Shown piece after piece: positions 42,116 through 51,600 of a stretch of DNA of 64,000 bases. Source of the stretch: Myxococcus sp. RHSTA-1-4. Lineage in GTDB: Bacteria > Myxococcota > Myxococcia > Myxococcales > Myxococcaceae. Numbering within the stretch: the first letter of the stretch is position 1; the number at the start of each line of letters is the position of its first letter. Where the stretch lies: NCBI RefSeq assembly GCF_020037125.1, contig NZ_JAIQDG010000035.1:50574-114573 (forward strand), given 5' to 3'. A program made the position numbers and the translations under genes. The notes under the pieces are model-generated. The model was not told where the DNA came from. It saw only the letters and a program-made list of their open reading frames with translations, and did no database searches.

Positions 42116-42675
42116 GCCTCAGCAGCGGCATGCAGCCGAGCCTCATTCGTGAAGCCGTCCAAATGCGCTCAAGGTTCACATTAACTGCAACTGAGGGAGC
42201 GCTACGTAACCGGGGGAAGCCCACCCGGTGGCGTACCACCCACAGCAGTCGTTCCACCTCTCCTTGCGTGGCGGGCTGTCAAGGGCGGGGGACGGACCGC
42301 GTGAGAAGCGGCCAAGCGGAGGGGGACATCACGCTGACGCGCGTGTGCCAATGCTTGGTGGAAAGCGCCGAGCCGCTGCCGCATGTGGGCGGCGACGGCA
42401 TCTGGAATACAGCTGTGGAGAATTGCGAGCCCCGAGAGCCGCACAGTTATCCGCGTGGCTACGACTGCAATGCGGGTGGCGAGGCGGGGCACGATGGCAC
42501 CGTGTACCCCGCCGCCTGCTTCAACTGCGTCGCCGACCCGGACAGCAGCACCAGCGGGGCTGAGCACCCACAGGCTTGGCCGAAGTGGATACGCCAGGCC
42601 GCGCATGCGCGAAAGGCGAGGGGGGAGACGCCCCCACTCGCCACGTGCACCCGCGTCGCCTCTTGTGTGTGGTGA
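42094..42675 (+). CDS. Doubtful cysteine-containing protein
   Basis: This frame of up to 193 residues has GC-ending codons in its 3' half (from about 42330) and encodes spaced cysteines (CQC, ENCEP, YDCNAG, ACFNCV). The 5' end overlaps the DUF932 remnant on the other strand, so the true start is later or the gene has lost its beginning. No signal peptide or ribosome site is clear. It may be the remainder of an exported Cys-rich protein. Confidence 0.28.
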   Translation: MVLPPFVCLSSGMQPSLIREAVQMRSRFTLTATEGALRNRGKPTRWRTTHSSRSTSPCVAGCQGRGTDRVRSGQAEGDITLTRVCQCLVESAEPLPHVGGDGIWNTAVENCEPREPHSYPRGYDCNAGGEAGHDGTVYPAACFNCVADPDSSTSGAEHPQAWPKWIRQAAHARKARGETPPLATCTRVASCVW

Positions 42676-42736
42676 CGCGCTTCTGTGTGCCATGGTGGGA
42701 CATGGCAACGCCGACGCGCCTCATTCCGGCCAGCCA

Positions 42737-43021
42737 TCAGCCGCGCCGCTGCGCCCGCTTCTCGTCTTGGTCGGCGCCGACCGCCACACCCACCGTGAGG
42801 CCGACGATGCCACCCACGAGGATGCCAACGGGCCCGAGGGCCGTGAACGCCATCACCGAGGCCCCGAGGCCCCCTCCGACCACCGCCCCCTTCACCGCGC
42901 CCTGGTGCTGCGTGGGCACCGGCAGCGGCACTCCCGCTGCGTTTACACGCGTGATGTTCGACTGGGACTTCTTCACGATGCTCGTCTGCTTGCTACCCGC
43001 CCGCTTCTTCAGATTCGACAC
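42737..43021 (-). CDS. Small glycine-zipper membrane protein
   Basis: A GTG at 43021 with AGGTG six bases upstream gives 94 residues. The N-terminal half is basic and Ser/Asn-rich. The C-terminal half has two Gly-rich hydrophobic stretches (AVKGAVVGGGLGASVMAFTA, then GPVGILVGGIVGLTVGVAVG) typical of glycine-zipper proteins that insert in membranes. It ends with a charged tail. No family is assigned; it might be a small toxin or a membrane-stress protein. Confidence 0.5.
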   Translation of the reverse strand: MSNLKKRAGSKQTSIVKKSQSNITRVNAAGVPLPVPTQHQGAVKGAVVGGGLGASVMAFTALGPVGILVGGIVGLTVGVAVGADQDEKRAQRRG

Positions 43022-43166
43022 GATGGCACCTATTCCTCGGGCGGCCGAACCGCGGAATGCGAATTAGACCGCCGAGGTGAATAATATTCTCAGCCACTTG
43101 CGTTTTCGTGTCAAGGGTGCGCATTCTATTGGGCTAGGCCGCACCGCGTTACTCAGGAGGCCATCC

Positions 43167-43616
43167 TTGCAAACCCAGGGAATCCAAGAAAAAGAAGTCT
43201 TCGGGATGGTGCTGGGCAAGCTCGTGACGCAGCTGCGAGAGCAGCGCGGACTCAAGCAGGTTGAGCTTGCCGCTCAGCTCAACATCTCCCAGCCCGTGCT
43301 ATCGCGAATCGAGAGTGGGAAGGTCCAACCTGACGCGTACCTCTTCGAGCAATTGGCCTCCGCCCTCGGGACGACGGTTCCAGCACTGAGCGCCAATGTC
43401 CGAGAGGCAATGGCTCGGACAGCGAGTGCGGCGGCTGCTGCCACGCACACGAATGTGGAGACGCCTGCGCAGGCGTGGAATCAGGCCGTTGCGGTCGCGG
43501 GTGTCGTGGGGTTGCTCAGCCTGATCGGCTTCGCGGTGGCTGCCGCACTGAGCAGTTCCGATGCGCCAACTGCACCGCCAGCTTCACCGAAGGCCCCAGG
43601 ACCCAAGCCGAGCTAA
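43167..43616 (+). CDS. XRE-type regulator with C-terminal membrane segment
   Basis: A TTG at 43167 is selected because AGGAGG lies six bases upstream; the longer frame from 43077 lacks such a site. The 149-residue product has a canonical XRE helix-turn-helix (LVTQLREQRGLKQVELAAQL, then ISQPVLSRIESGKVQPD). After an Ala/Thr linker it has one hydrophobic segment (AVAVAGVVGLLSLIGFAVAA) near the C-terminus and a short Pro-rich tail. It appears to be a membrane-tethered DNA-binding protein. It converges on the end of the CHAT-protease gene, 61 bases away, so it may or may not belong to that locus. Confidence 0.7.
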   Translation: MQTQGIQEKEVFGMVLGKLVTQLREQRGLKQVELAAQLNISQPVLSRIESGKVQPDAYLFEQLASALGTTVPALSANVREAMARTASAAAAATHTNVETPAQAWNQAVAVAGVVGLLSLIGFAVAAALSSSDAPTAPPASPKAPGPKPS

Positions 43617-43677
43617 CGCTGCGGTCCTTGAATCAGGCGGCCGCTGCGCTCGGCACCTCAAGCTCATGCACGTCGGT

Positions 43678-46600
43678 CTAGTTTCCAGTGAGGCGGTACC
43701 CCGCCCAGTAGAAGGGATGGTGGGTTGCCGGGCGCTCCTCAAGCGCCTCAATCGCGTTCGCCAGCCGCAGCTTCACCTGAACGTGCTCGTTGGCTCGCAG
43801 GTAGGCCAGCTTCTCGGCCCAGGATGTATCGCGGAGCCACAACTGCGCGGCCCGAAGCGCGGAGGCGAGACTTCCAGGCGACGCCGTCCAAACATCGAGC
43901 ATTCGGCAGAGCACCAGTGCCGAGCACCAGTCCGGGAGGACCCACAGCGAAGCAGCCACTGCCTGGCATCCCGCCACGAGGAATCCGGACGTCAGCGAGA
44001 CGCCGCGATGGAGCGAGGACAGGCTCACGAGCGCCGTCTCACAGCCCGCGAGGAGCGCAAGCCGGTGCCTCCCCGGCGGGAGTGCCAGCAATTCTTTCAG
44101 GGTGAGGTCGCCGTCACGCGCCACCGACAGACCGCTCTCCAGCGGGTGTTCGTGATTTGTCTGCCCGTGACAGGCGAAGTGCAGCACATCGGCGGCCTGG
44201 AGATGCTCACGCACTTCCGCTAAGCCCGTGGTTGAAGCGTTGAGGCGGGTGCGCTCCCGGAAATGGCTTGCGACGAGATCCGCCTCGATGATGGCGAAAG
44301 GAAGTGCCTCAAGGGGGCCATCCTGTCTGTCGTCCGCCAACGAGAGCACGCTCGTCGCTGGAGCGTCCTTCCCATACCCGCGTCGCGGGCCCAGTGCCGT
44401 GACACAGGGGGCATGGCTGACGGCGAGGTCATCTAGGAGAGCGCGGCCCGTCGTGGGGCTGCGCACAGCGTGGAGCGGCAGCAACGATAGGACTGGACTC
44501 GGAAGGAACATAGCGGCGCCAAATCCCCTCGCGAGCAGGTCATCGGCGACGAGGCCCACGAGGCCCGTCGAAAGTATGTCCAGGGCCCTGACCAGCGCGT
44601 CCTCCACGGGGGCGAGCTGTTCGGGCGCACTTCTCCCCGAGCGCCAGTCCAGATAGGCCCTCAGCCAGCCGGGACGGCCTTTGGCATCTTCGATGTGCAG
44701 GGCCCTGGAGGTCTCCGCGCTGTAGTCGTCGAACCAGATGGAACGTACCTCGTCTGTGGACGTGCCCGCCGACGGCTCGACCACCAGGGCCAGGGCGCCG
44801 CGGGGGATGGTGATGAAGTAGACCAGCGGCCGACCATCCGGCGCCGCCTGTCGCACCTCCTCGAACGAGATGTCCACCCGCTCCTCCATTTGCCGTCCAG
44901 AGCTCAGCATGGGAGCGCCCGTCGCGGGCTCGGACTCCTCGGGCCGTGTCCGCCCCAGTTGCCGGTGGATGACACGCGCACGGCCTGTCTCGACAGCGGT
45001 GACTGCGCCACGAAGGTCGCCGCATCGGGCCAGCGCGTAGGCCAAGGCCTCATAGACCTCCGCAGTCTCCTCAAGCCAATAGCCCTGGTAGACCGAGGAG
45101 GCCTGCCCCTGTTCAAGCTTCTCTGCCGCCAGGACCGCGGCCCGAGTAGCCTCGACCGCCTCCTCCCAGCACTGCCGGCCCATGGCCCAATCCGCCCATG
45201 AGATTCCACGCGTGAGGGCGCTCGCCGGATGGTGCGCGAGCGCGTCCGTGACCGCCCTTCGATTTGCGTCGATCGCTTGTCGCAGCGACTCCTCGGAGCG
45301 CTGTAGTTCATAGACTTCACGGAGGTCCTCGGCCAGGGCCGCGTCCACGGCGAACCGCCGGTGGGGCGGTGCCGTCAGCGCGGCCTTCTCGGTCCAGGAG
45401 ATTGCCTCGAAGAGCGAGGCCGGGTCCCGGTGGGTGTCGTAGGCCCTGCGCAACCCACTGGCCAAGGCATGGTAGGCGGCGGACTGGTCCGCTGGAGACG
45501 CCGACCGGCTCGCCTCGACGGCCGCACGTCCCGCCGCGAGGACCGCCGCCAGGTGCTCTTCCTGCCCGGAGCCCTTGTGCACCCGCCCCAGCACGGTGGA
45601 CAGACTGCACAGTAGTTTTGAGTCGATCTTCCCCGCCGCCTTTGAGATTTCGACGGCCCGCTGGAGGTTTTCCAGCGCTTCACGCAGATCTTCGGGTCGT
45701 CCCCACCGCATGAAGCGGTCGTCCAGAACGGCGCCCAGACTGTGATGGATGCCGGAGCGCTTCGAGTCTCCGGCCGGAGCGCCCGCCGCGGCGAGCCGCA
45801 GCGTGTAGATGGCCCTATCCAGTAGCTCCGGCCTCCCTGTTCTATGGAAGGCCTCGGCCATGGCCCTGCCGAACATAGCCCTTGCATGAGCAATAGAGGC
45901 TGAATCCCCCGCAGCGTCCGCCCGGTCGAAGAGCGCGGCGGCCTCCTCGAGACATCGCACGTCGCCCATGAGGTGGTACTGGTGCACCAGCGCGACTCCC
46001 AGGTTCTGTATCAGCGGGAGGACCTCGGGCGGCGCCATGCCCGGCTGGGCGCTGGCACGACGAAGGAGGGCGATCGAATCCTCCAGGTCCTTCCGCTCCC
46101 CCAGCCATTCGTGCCGCACGAACAGCGCCTCTGCCAGGTTGCTTTCGATGGCCGGCCGGACATGTGCGGTGCAGGTTTGGAGAGCCCTGTGCAGGACGGT
46201 GATCGCCTCGTCCAGCGTTGCAGCCTCCTGCGAAGCGCGAAACCGATGGATCAGGAACGCCCCCAGGTTCGCCAGCAGCTCCGCCACTCGCGCATCCCTC
46301 GGCTGGAACAACTCAACGGCCGATCGCGTCCGAGCGATGGCACGATCCAGGTCTTCCAGTTGGCCCGTGGTCTGGAATCGGCCGAAGAAGGCCGTGGCGA
46401 GGTTCCGGAAGCTGTCTCCCAGTCCGGTCCCTGGTGGACAACCACTGTCGCAGGCGAGCGAGAGGAGCCGGATGGACTCCTGAAGCTTATCGATCACGAA
46501 TGTTCGATTGAACCTGTCCGCTTGGCCTAGGCCCGCGTTGTTGGCCAGGATGCGGTGCGCCTCGGTGCCGGGTTCGGCCTCCGCGATGCCCAACAGCCAC

Positions 46601-47250
46601 GACGCGTGGGCCATCTCCGCCCGACGCTCGTCGCCTGTTTCCAGGTAGCGGTATTGGTGGCAGAGGGCGAGCTTCCCGTGCGCGAAAGCCCGGAATCCCC
46701 TGGGCGCCGTACTGAATGCTTCCGAGGCGATGATCTCTTTCCAGGCCATCGTGGCCTCGGCGAGCGTTCGGCCTTCATGACGGTCGAGATACTCCCTGGA
46801 GAGCCCGTCCGCGCGGAGGACGGCGTTGGCCAGCGAGGCCGGAGGGCTGACCGCCAGCTCGCTCCTTTCGACGACAGGGGGCGGGATCTCCTCCACGTCC
46901 GCAAATGTCTCGAACGTCGCGGCCTTCAGGAGACGCGCCAGCTCGGCCCTCTGCTCCGGCTCATTGGTACGTTCTACGAGCTCGTCCAGGAATGCGTCTT
47001 TCGCCTCGGAAGGCATTCCTTCTGGAAGATGCACACACGTCGAGCCCTCCGCCCTGATGACTACGACGGGGGCGAGCACGGCGACACCGGCCCCACATCG
47101 GGGACACTGGAGCGCATGGAGCTGGCCTGTGGCGAAGCGAGCCACGAGCTCCGGCCGCTCGCGGCCATCGACGAGGAGCCAGAGGTCCCACGGGAATCGG
47201 TGGCCACATTCTCCACAGCCAACCTCGGCGGTGTCCGCGATGGAGCTCAT
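43678..47250 (-). CDS. CpXC-TPR-CHAT caspase-like protease
   Basis: The ATG at 47250 lies four bases after the stop of the S8 protease gene (TAG-gccg-ATG), so translation is coupled. The 1190-residue protein starts with a CpXC-type zinc ribbon (C12-x2-C15, C49-x2-C52). About 700 residues of TPR-like helical repeats follow, and a CHAT domain at about 860-1190 ends it. The catalytic pair is present: His1028 in FACHG and Cys1070 in LLAGCETAL. CHAT proteases act in bacterial conflict, for example with gasdermins and in the type III-E CRISPR Craspase. The repeats probably sense a partner or hold the protease inactive. A frame upstream of 47250 is unlikely because it would overlap the S8 gene. Confidence 0.85.
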   Translation of the reverse strand: MSSIADTAEVGCGECGHRFPWDLWLLVDGRERPELVARFATGQLHALQCPRCGAGVAVLAPVVVIRAEGSTCVHLPEGMPSEAKDAFLDELVERTNEPEQRAELARLLKAATFETFADVEEIPPPVVERSELAVSPPASLANAVLRADGLSREYLDRHEGRTLAEATMAWKEIIASEAFSTAPRGFRAFAHGKLALCHQYRYLETGDERRAEMAHASWLLGIAEAEPGTEAHRILANNAGLGQADRFNRTFVIDKLQESIRLLSLACDSGCPPGTGLGDSFRNLATAFFGRFQTTGQLEDLDRAIARTRSAVELFQPRDARVAELLANLGAFLIHRFRASQEAATLDEAITVLHRALQTCTAHVRPAIESNLAEALFVRHEWLGERKDLEDSIALLRRASAQPGMAPPEVLPLIQNLGVALVHQYHLMGDVRCLEEAAALFDRADAAGDSASIAHARAMFGRAMAEAFHRTGRPELLDRAIYTLRLAAAGAPAGDSKRSGIHHSLGAVLDDRFMRWGRPEDLREALENLQRAVEISKAAGKIDSKLLCSLSTVLGRVHKGSGQEEHLAAVLAAGRAAVEASRSASPADQSAAYHALASGLRRAYDTHRDPASLFEAISWTEKAALTAPPHRRFAVDAALAEDLREVYELQRSEESLRQAIDANRRAVTDALAHHPASALTRGISWADWAMGRQCWEEAVEATRAAVLAAEKLEQGQASSVYQGYWLEETAEVYEALAYALARCGDLRGAVTAVETGRARVIHRQLGRTRPEESEPATGAPMLSSGRQMEERVDISFEEVRQAAPDGRPLVYFITIPRGALALVVEPSAGTSTDEVRSIWFDDYSAETSRALHIEDAKGRPGWLRAYLDWRSGRSAPEQLAPVEDALVRALDILSTGLVGLVADDLLARGFGAAMFLPSPVLSLLPLHAVRSPTTGRALLDDLAVSHAPCVTALGPRRGYGKDAPATSVLSLADDRQDGPLEALPFAIIEADLVASHFRERTRLNASTTGLAEVREHLQAADVLHFACHGQTNHEHPLESGLSVARDGDLTLKELLALPPGRHRLALLAGCETALVSLSSLHRGVSLTSGFLVAGCQAVAASLWVLPDWCSALVLCRMLDVWTASPGSLASALRAAQLWLRDTSWAEKLAYLRANEHVQVKLRLANAIEALEERPATHHPFYWAGYRLTGN

Positions 47251-47254
47251 CGGC

Positions 47255-48466
47255 CTATCGCCCCGGCGCGGTCGCGAGACCGCCTCCGAGCTCGCTCCTG
47301 ACGTCGCTCGCCAGGAGCTCCAGCCGGCCTGAACCAACTAGGTGTTGTCGCAGCAGGTACGGTTGAGGAGGCGTGCCCCGAAGCAACAAAAGCTTCTGGG
47401 CCCAGAGCGCGGCGAGCCCTGCTACGTGTGGTGTCGCTGCGCTCGTGCCATCCATCCGGCGGAGGCCGCCGCCCATCGCGGCGGACACGATGCCGACACC
47501 CGGTCCGACGAGGTCCGCCCCCCAGTTCGAGAAGGCAGCCAGCGGGTACTCCCCCGTATCAGGCCGGGGCTCGCCGACTGCGGCCACGGCGATGACGCCC
47601 TTCGCTGCCGCCGGAGGAGCGGCCCAGAGGCGATACATGGGGTTCTCGTCGCAGCGACTCTCGTTGCCGACAGCCGCCACGAGGAGCGCTCCCTTCCCGA
47701 AGGCTGCATTGGCTTCAAGGAGCGCTGCGTACCGCTCGAACACCATCACGGTCTGGTGGTAGCTGAGCAGCGCATGGGACGTCGCCAACTCAAGGGGATA
47801 CCCATTCTTCTGGAGTTCCTCCACCATCCCCGGGAAGTTGAAGCTGAGCGACAGCGAGATGATTGACGCGCCACGCTCGACGCACCAGTCAATCCCTTCC
47901 ATGACGGATGCGGAAGTGCCCGCTCCCGACGCGTCGATGACCTTCGCCATGAAGGCGCGCTCGACTCCGGGGGCGACTCCGATGCGCGTGCCTCCCACGG
48001 GTCTCCCGATGAAGATGCCGGCGCAATGGGTTCCATGGCCGTCTTGGTCTCCCGGCCCCTCCCCCGTGAAGTCGCGTTCCTCCAGGTGGACTCCCGAAAA
48101 GGCAGGATGCGTGGCGTCCACGCCCGTATCGAGCAGGCCCACGGCGACCCCGGACCCGTTGAACGTGGAGGTCAACGCCCCGGTGGCCTGCAGGCCCCAC
48201 GGAATGATGTCGGGTGCATCGATATCCGACGGGAGCGTCGCGACCGCACGCGGAGCGACGAGCCGCACAGGCATCTTCGGCGCGGCCGCGATGGAGGGGT
48301 CGCGGGTCACCTCCGCTATCTCTTTCGTATCGAGCGCCTCCACGGAGAGCTTGAACCGCAACGGAGCGTCCAGGCGACCCGGAGGGCCGCGGAAGCCGGT
48401 TCCTCGGGTAAAGGCCTGCGCCGATTGAGTGGGGTCTGTCCGAAGAATGATGTACGTCTCGCGCAT
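47255..48466 (-). CDS. Subtilisin-like S8 serine protease
   Basis: I choose the ATG at 48466, with GGAG eight bases upstream, giving 403 residues; a GTG at 48505 would add 13. The catalytic triad is complete: Asp113 (LLDTGVD), His144 (GHGTHCAG) and Ser342 (DGTSAATPHVAG), with oxyanion Asn268 (AVGNES). Residues 1-95 look like a pro-domain, beginning MRETYIILRTDP. No signal peptide is visible, so the enzyme is probably intracellular. That is unusual for S8 proteases and fits a signalling or self-destruct role. It is coupled to the CHAT protease gene downstream; one may activate the other. Confidence 0.85.
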   Translation of the reverse strand: MRETYIILRTDPTQSAQAFTRGTGFRGPPGRLDAPLRFKLSVEALDTKEIAEVTRDPSIAAAPKMPVRLVAPRAVATLPSDIDAPDIIPWGLQATGALTSTFNGSGVAVGLLDTGVDATHPAFSGVHLEERDFTGEGPGDQDGHGTHCAGIFIGRPVGGTRIGVAPGVERAFMAKVIDASGAGTSASVMEGIDWCVERGASIISLSLSFNFPGMVEELQKNGYPLELATSHALLSYHQTVMVFERYAALLEANAAFGKGALLVAAVGNESRCDENPMYRLWAAPPAAAKGVIAVAAVGEPRPDTGEYPLAAFSNWGADLVGPGVGIVSAAMGGGLRRMDGTSAATPHVAGLAALWAQKLLLLRGTPPQPYLLRQHLVGSGRLELLASDVRSELGGGLATAPGR

Positions 48467-48644
48467 GTCGTGCACTCCGACTTTAATCCCGGGAGGAAGA
48501 AGCACGCCGATCCGGGCCCACTAAGTATAGGCGGAGCAGGGGCCCTTTTAGCTGGACAGCGGGCGGGGGCAGTAGGCGGCGGTCTTCATCATGTCCTTCC
48601 ATGCGTCCTTTCGCTTTGCGTTGGGCATGGCGAGTGGCCGGAGA
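48467..48644 (-). other. Gap between Lon-NTPase and S8 genes: possible promoter and micro-ORF
   Basis: The 178 bases contain a good -10 box TATACT on the minus strand (48529-48524) without a matching -35, flanked by two GGGCCC boxes about 30 bases apart. A 26-codon frame (48628 to 48548, MPNAKRKDAWKDMMKTAAYC...) also occurs but lacks a ribosome site. The gap suggests that the S8/CHAT pair can be transcribed separately from the genes upstream. Confidence 0.35.
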
Positions 48645-51600
48645 TCAGCTCCGCCACCAGGGCACGCCAAGCCGGTCCCACAGCGCAGCCAGTTCCATCT
48701 CTCCCGCGCCTGTCCTGGCCAGCAACGCTAGCGCCACCCTGTCACCCGGCTGCTCCCGCAGATGCTGGAGCAGCCGTGGCACATCCGCCTTCCCCGGGCC
48801 GCCGAGCGCGTTGATGGTGTCATCCAGGAAATAGGACACGTCCGAGTCGTCCTCGCGGAGCGCCGCCTCGACGAGCGCGCTCACCACCTCCTCGCGCGAG
48901 AGCTTCTCGGCGAGCTGACGTACTACGGCGGTCGCCTCTTCCGGCACACCGCTGGGGAAGACCTCGTCGCCGCCTCCCGTCACGCTAGCAGGCATTACCG
49001 AGTCGCCCGGGTCGCTCCGCACGTACCCGAGCACCAGCAGCGCATGCTCGGGCAAACGGCCTTCATCGCGCGCGAGCGTCCAGACGGATGAGTCGCCTCG
49101 CAGCAGCCACGCCAGTTCCAGAGCCTGCGCCCGGTTCCCCCGGAGGACGATGCCGCTGGCGATGCTGCCGCGCCAGTAGCGCACGGACCTGCGCGAGATG
49201 CTCACGGCGGAATGCCGCCTGAGCGTGGGAGGGGGCTCCCGGAGAAGCTGCAGCAGGCGTTCGGGCTCCGCCCACTCGGCGAGCGCGCCCACGGCCGCTG
49301 TGGCGATGGCCGGCTCGGGCCACCCCACCAGCGTCTCTAGCACCGGTATATCTGCGGGCGAGCCCAGCCGGGCGAGCAGCCCCAGCGCCGCGACAGTGAG
49401 GGACGCGGGCAGCACCTCCCGCTTCAGCCTCAGGCTCCACTCGCGTGCGTCATCCGCCGTCCCCAGCAGCGTCAGCAAGTCCAATGCGGAGGCCCGCGCA
49501 TCGGGCTCACCATCCTCGGAAGCCCTCGTGCGCGCCCACTCCGCAACGCGGGCACGCGTTCCCTGGGAGAGCCGCACCGCCAGCTCGTCCCCATGGGATT
49601 CGATATGGGCGATGACGTCCTTCCAGACGTGCTCGGGAGGCTGTCGCTCCAGAAGCCGTGCTAGCGCCTCCAGTCCTCCCAGCGAGCGAAGGGCATCTAT
49701 CCACGTGGGCTCCAGCAACTTCCTGGGTCTTGACTGCTTCTTCCAGCCTCCCGCTGCCAGTACGTCGAGTAACGCGTCGAGCGCCGCCGGCGCCAGAGGC
49801 GTTCCCAGGGCCACGTTCGCGGCCCGGACCGCAGCCTTCTCGCTGCGTTGGAACGCGGGCAGCAAGGCTCTTCCAGGAGAATGCGTGCCCAGGAGCGCCG
49901 CGGCCAGGTAGCCACGCTTCGGGTCATCCAGCGCATCCACTAAGACAGTTATGAGCTCGGGGCGGAAGAGTTCCGACAGCTTGGCCAGCACCGGCCGCAG
50001 CACCTCCAGGTTCTCGTCCTGGGCTTGGCTGGCGAGCTGAACGAACCAGTCTATCGCTTCGTCCGTGAACGCGGGTGTCATGTCCCGCGCCCCCTTCAGC
50101 TGCAGCGGCCTACGCCCCAATTCGGTCCACAGGGCCTCGAAGCGGCTGAAGCCGGCCAACTCCTTCGCCTGGAGGGGTGCCACCTCCTGTCTGGGCTCAC
50201 GCTCGTGCTCGAAGAGGTCGAATCCTCGCACTGACTGCTCGTCCGCCCAGGCCGCAGGCCCGCGTTGAGGCGTCTGTGCCGACCGCGCTTGGCGCTCCAA
50301 TGTCTTCGCCGCCAGCGCCGCCAGCTCCGGATCCGCGTCATTCACGAACGGAGCTAGCAGCGCGTGTGCCGTCCCGTCACGAATGTGCCACCCGTGCCCC
50401 AGCAGCTTCGCGGCCCAGCGCCGTGCCTCCTCGGTGCCCTCCTGCAGGAGCCGTCCCAGCTCCTCCACGGACAGATTCGGGGAGGGGCTCGCTAGCACCT
50501 CCTGGACGGCCTCTCGATGCGGCCCCTGCTCCCCCAGCCGGAACAGGGCTTCGAGGTTCCTCCACGTCTGGCAGTGCTCGCGGATCGCGTCGGACAGGCG
50601 GCTGCGCGCCACGTCCGCGCGCTGCGCGAAATGCGCTGACATCGGCGTCTTCGCCTCGGACCGCTCCGGGTCGCCGCCTTGCCGTGGGGTGGGTGTGTAG
50701 CGCGACACGATGGTCAGGAGCTGCTCCAAGGAGAGGTGCCAGCCGCTTTCCCGCGCGAGGGACCAAGCCCGCCAGCGCACGCCATCCTCCAAAGAAACTA
50801 GCGAGGGCCACAGCTGCGCGAGCGTGGGCTCCACACCGCCGTCTCGCAGCGCCTCCAGAGCCTCGAGCCGCACCTCTGGAAGCGGCTCCTCCCAGACGAG
50901 CGCCTTCAGCTCGGCCATGGGGAGAGGGGAGCTTCCGTTCCCCGCTGCCGACAAGGCCTTCAGTGCGCGCACAGCCCGCCACCTCGCCGGACCGCATGCG
51001 TCGTGCAGGTAGTGCGCATAGAGGCGCTCGATGGCGGGCTGGTCCCACGTGCCCTCCCCCAGCGCGCCTGTCGCCCAGGCCCACGACCACAAGTCCAGCC
51101 ATTGCTCCGAGGACAGGGAGCCCAGCTCAGCCAGGGGGGCGATGTCATATGCCTCCCGGCTCTCCACCCAGTAACGAAAGCCGTTACGCGGGACGACCGT
51201 GCGCAGCAACGCCTCCTTCTTGTGCTGCTCCGAGCCATGCTCGAGCACGACCCGAAGCAGTGACTCCACCAACTCCGTCGGAAGCACCGAGAGCAACTCC
51301 AGTCTCTCGAGCAGTGCATCGACAGGTGCACACTCGCACCACGCGGCCCGCGCGGGCCCGGCAATCCGGTAGTCTGGCGAGTCCAGCAGTGGCCCCAGCT
51401 CCGTGAGTGCCCAAGGACCGCGCCCGCGCCGAGACACCAACAGCTTGGCACCACTCTGGAACCGCAACAACACCGGGACGGGCAACTCCAGGGGGAGGAG
51501 TTCCACGAGCCGCTCGGCCATGCGCCAGCGCTCGCTCCAAGGAGCCTCCTCAGCATCCTCCGAGCGCGGCTGAAGCCGCTCACGTATCTCGGGGTGGCAC

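Noticed and set aside
42202..42708. Minus-strand protein opposite the Cys-containing frame
   Set aside because: Codon third-position bias favours the plus strand in this stretch, and the minus frame has no ribosome site.
26190..43616. Prophage
   Set aside because: An integrase, replication genes, P63C and DUF932 genes are present, but there is no terminase, portal, capsid, tail or lysis gene.
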